The notes under the pieces are model-generated. The model was not told where the DNA came from. It worked only from the letters and a program-made list of their open reading frames with translations, and did no database searches. From positions 575,501 to 639,500 of the forward strand of contig JABAKD010000001.1 in assembly GCA_012845835.1 (NCBI GenBank): a DNA stretch of 64,000 nucleotides, written 5' to 3'. Both the position numbers and the translations under genes were made by a program. This document shows, piece after piece, positions 60,990 to 64,000 of this stretch. The stretch is from Undaria pinnatifida. Lineage: Eukaryota; Sar; Phaeophyceae; Laminariales; Alariaceae. The stretch's first letter is position 1. The number at the start of each line of letters is the position of its first letter.

Positions 60990-61084
60990 CGTTATATAGA
61001 GCCGGTCGCCCCGGTGGTCTATCTAGTGGTTACCTTCGAATACAATTATTAACAGCGTTGGTCTTTGAAGTTCGATTCGCGCCG
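60990..61084 (+). other. tRNA-like sequence, second copy
   Basis: GCCGGTCGCCCCGGTGGTCT then ATCTAGTGGTTACC and GAAGTTCGATTCGCGCCG. It matches 50312-50394 and is closer to a real tRNA-Asp/Glu in the D arm (TGGTCTA..TAGTGGTTA). The anticodon region is expanded, so a working tRNA is unlikely. Confidence 0.35.
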
Positions 61085-61639
61085 TTTATGAGATATTTGC
61101 AGAAGAAGTGCGAAAAAAATAGGATCATCACCTAACGGCTGAGAACGGCTAGCGACGTGGGTAGGCACATTTCGGTGTCGCATAAGCGACAAAGAGGTGA
61201 TTATAGTATTCCATGACTAATCGACCATTCATTATTACGCGGGGCAAATACGCACGGTTTAGGCCTCATTTCAGGCTTTGTCTCCACGGTTACTATTATG
61301 CTCGTGTTGTGCCAGTATTAGTTCTATTTACTTCGCCGTTTTGCTTTGAGCTTTGAACACTCCGTTTTTTCATGTTTGGAATTGTGTTCATAACCCGGGG
61401 GCCCTGAATCCTGGACACAAATCGCTCTAATCCGTTCATTTTCATATTGCGTTTGTTGCTGGTGATGCTGTCGAAGTGTTTCTCACCCTCATTTTGAGCG
61501 TGCTTGCTCCGCACGCCAACCTGATATGGCTTTTTTGTGCGGCCTACTATGCAAATAACTGGTCGAATTGTGTTCGCATTGCAAACGTTTGCCGTATACG
61601 GAAGTATGCGAGAAAACCCAGGTCGGTCGAAATAATTGT

Positions 61640-62400
61640 GAGCTTATTGGGTCAAAGCCTACCAGCCAATCGCGAATAAGGCAATGGGGTCGGAGTTGAC
61701 ACACCGTGCGGGGAGGTATCGACCTGGGAGATCATCGTTAGTGCTCCCGCGTTGTTGAAGCTGTAGAGATTCGGAGGATTTCTGAACCGGGGATGGGGCC
61801 CTATCTCTCCCGTGTGTGACGGAACTGCCCCCCATTGGTTGGTGAGCCTCTATCATCTTCCTAGGGTGGGGCGGCGCTGTGGAGCTTGAGCCAATCAGCG
61901 ATTTTAGCCAACGGAGTCGGGGCTTCCACACCGTTAGGGGCGGTGACGACCGGAGAGAAATCGGTTGTATTCCCCGGTTTGTCTCACTTTTAGATATAGT
62001 CTATAGAACGACCTGTGGACCGTAGATGGGACCCTATCGTCCCCGGTTGGAGCTGGCTCTATCATATACGACCCCCAGCCAATCAGAGATCGGGCGGTCG
62101 GTGGGGTTGGAGATTTCCACACTGTGCGGAGAGATTTCAATCCTGGTGATATCCATCCGTGTTTGTGCCTGGGTTGTCGGAGTTGTATATGTATGTGTGG
62201 ATTGATTATGATCCGGGGATGGGAGCCTATCGTCCCCAGATGACGGTTGGTTTATTGTGTTTGTGTACGATCCCCAGCCAACGAGCGACCAGCGATCAGA
62301 TAAAAGGCCATACCAGGTGGTATATGTTTTTTTTTGTTTTTGTCTAAAACTCAAGCCTGGAATTCTTAACTACCATATTCTTACTTAAGAGCTATCGCGT
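61640..62400 (+). repeat. Tandem array, counterpart of 50830-52140
   Basis: ACACCGTGCGGGGAGGTATC, GAACCGGGGATGGGGCCC and CCAATCAGCGATTTTAGCC recur near 61690, 61900 and 62090. It has fewer units than copy 1. Confidence 0.65.
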
Positions 62401-63000
62401 ACTACTTGTACTCTATCTACCAGATAGCAACAAGTAGCAGCGCATTACTATTAAAATAGCATTCGAGGAATTGGATGACGAAGGCAGCGACACCGTGTTT
62501 CATGCCTAGAATGCGGTCAGCAAGTCTCTCCACGATCAGGCTATACACAGACAGTCGGTCTGCGAGCCTCCAATCTAGATACTAGCATGCATGGTGTAGG
62601 AGAAGGTGGCTCAGTGCGCCGCTCAGTGGCCATGTCGAGAACTTGCAGCATACATGGCCACTCCTTGCTGGCCCTGGATGCTTGGTTGAGTCAGAACACC
62701 GAGAGACGCACTCGAAACGTCTCTTCGTGGACAGACTAGAGGGTCAGTCTGCGTGGGCTCGGGTTTATCCTATCGAAATATTATGTTGAAATTCGGAATC
62801 GGATTCACGCAAGAAACGGCAGAAGTAAGTAGTCCATTGTTAGTTTATATTGATCTCTTGGCATTACTTTACCTTCTACACGCGTGCAGTGACGGTTCTT
62901 GCTCTCTATCGGATATTGAATAGAACAAGTCGAAGTGCTTTCCTGCCCTACCCGGAGCATGGGTGCCGGCGCATGCCGGCACCCACGCGGAGCCTTTGTA

Positions 63001-64000
63001 CACGTGTACGCATCCTCTCTCGTACATCGACGGCACTGCTGCTGTTACTCTCTGAATGTACGACCATACTCCTGGCAAAATCCATCAGGGACATGCCTGC
63101 TGTGTGGTCTGCGTGTCTGCTGCGAGGTGTGCTGTGTTGTCGGCTTTTGCGCGTGCTGTGTGACCTGGTGCGATGGTCTTATGCTCTGTGGTGTTTGCGC
63201 TGCTATTTTAAGTAAGTGTCGAAATGGGTTTCTGGGTGTGTGGTTCTGGAGGCGATTCGAGTCGTGCACGTTATTATTTCCAAGTACTTAGTGCGTCGTG
63301 CAAAGAGGGGTAGCCAAACAACCGGCTTTATCGGTTGCCTATGGATAGTTAGAAAACACACAGGAGTTCAGCGTACTGGGCACACATACATTTACGGGCC
63401 CGCCAAGTACCTGCCAGAGAGGTAGATCGACCATGCCCCGCTCAATTTTAGGTATTTCGGTGTGATTTTTGCACACGATGTTGATCATGGGACCAACCCA
63501 CAAACCGAAAGCCAGTCTTTTAAATTTTCTGTTCTTGTCCAAGAGATGTAACAGAAATAACAATCCAAAATATACAAAACCGGCCAGAACTTGTCTAAGA
63601 AAACAGAGAAAAGAAAAGGCCGGCTTTCAGTGTGTTTGCGGGTGCGGTTCAAACACGAGGTTACAAATTCAGATCGAAAACCATAAAATTGAGCGGAGCA
63701 TCGCAGAAATGCCTTTTTCTCCATTTCTTGTCGAAAACACTTGATTGACATGGAATCGAGTACATGGAATCGAGTTTTGGTAACTAACTGTTGTTGTTCT
63801 CACATTAACTCGCATAATCAAGTCCGTGGTCACAAGACAGGCTCCAGTCACTCTGGCGCTGAGGAATACCCTAGGGAAAAACACAAACAACCCAAGGTGG
63901 TACACGCATATATCACAGCTGACGCAATTCATGCCTCCACCAGAAACATATAAAAGTGAAATCGGGAGTCAGTCTACGATGTGCCAGGTCTATACCTGGT
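63001..64000. other. No gene recognised
   Basis: Frames of up to about 120 codons exist but have no recognisable motifs. A truncated TACCTGGT is at the very end of the window. Confidence 0.35.

Larger units (their letters stand above)
58320..63000 (+). repeat. Segmental duplication, copy 2, with later insertions
   Basis: Collinear with 49290-52760 but interrupted. Positions 58715-59865 are absent from copy 1 and carry an (AAT)n tract and a duplicated block of about 270 bp (59090-59360 and 59590-59860). A SINE-like element interrupts it at 59955-60375. The insertions must be younger than the duplication, or have been lost from copy 1. Confidence 0.72.

Overview
The window looks like nuclear DNA from a eukaryote with small exons, kilobase introns and very many repeats. 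A stramenopile, most likely a brown alga, is my best guess. This rests on gene architecture (50-320 bp exons, GT-AG introns with GTGAGT/GTGGGT/GTAAGT-type donors), two LINE families of a kind I associate with brown algae, and abundant homopolymer and minisatellite DNA. It is an inference, not a search result. Nothing points to a prokaryote: no operons, Shine-Dalgarno sites or CRISPR.

Only two host genes can be supported, and they are convergent. (1) A protein kinase on the + strand occupies about 0.26-16.5 kb. Its exons carry the glycine loop and beta-3 Lys (260-577), the beta-4/5 region (5056-5202), the HND catalytic loop and DFG (7685-7848), the activation segment (7944-7993, 9461-9607) and the C-lobe (10335-10403, 11591-11689, start of 13801-16524). 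The last exon adds about 850 residues of low-complexity Ala-, Gly/Glu- and Gly/Arg-rich tail. The 5' end lies outside the window and the alpha-C exon was not found. (2) A class 3 (fatty) aldehyde dehydrogenase on the - strand occupies about 46.1-24.9 kb in eleven phase-consistent exons totalling 476 codons plus stop. It has the catalytic Glu and Cys and a C-terminal membrane anchor. Only the first short coding exon is missing.

The introns and the 46-64 kb flank are packed with repeats: a truncated LINE at 3.5-4.8 kb with related 3'-tail fragments at 7.0, 9.7, 18.7, 21.4, 29.2, 41.1 and 41.6 kb; a second LINE with a reverse transcriptase domain at 35.1-37.1 kb; two copies of a 374-bp miniature LTR element (TRIM); a poly-A-tailed SINE-like family with clean target-site duplications; MITE-like elements; a palindrome of about 530 bp; minisatellites; and a directly repeated segment of about 3.5 kb (49.3-52.8 and 58.3-63.0 kb).

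The most unusual pattern is that both genes are accompanied by nearby partial copies of their own exons, including splice-site sequence. I see this for at least two kinase exons and five ALDH exons. One LINE family also sits in C-rich tracts, in two cases just upstream of splice acceptors. I found no defence system, gene cluster or other new multi-gene system; the interest here is in genome structure.
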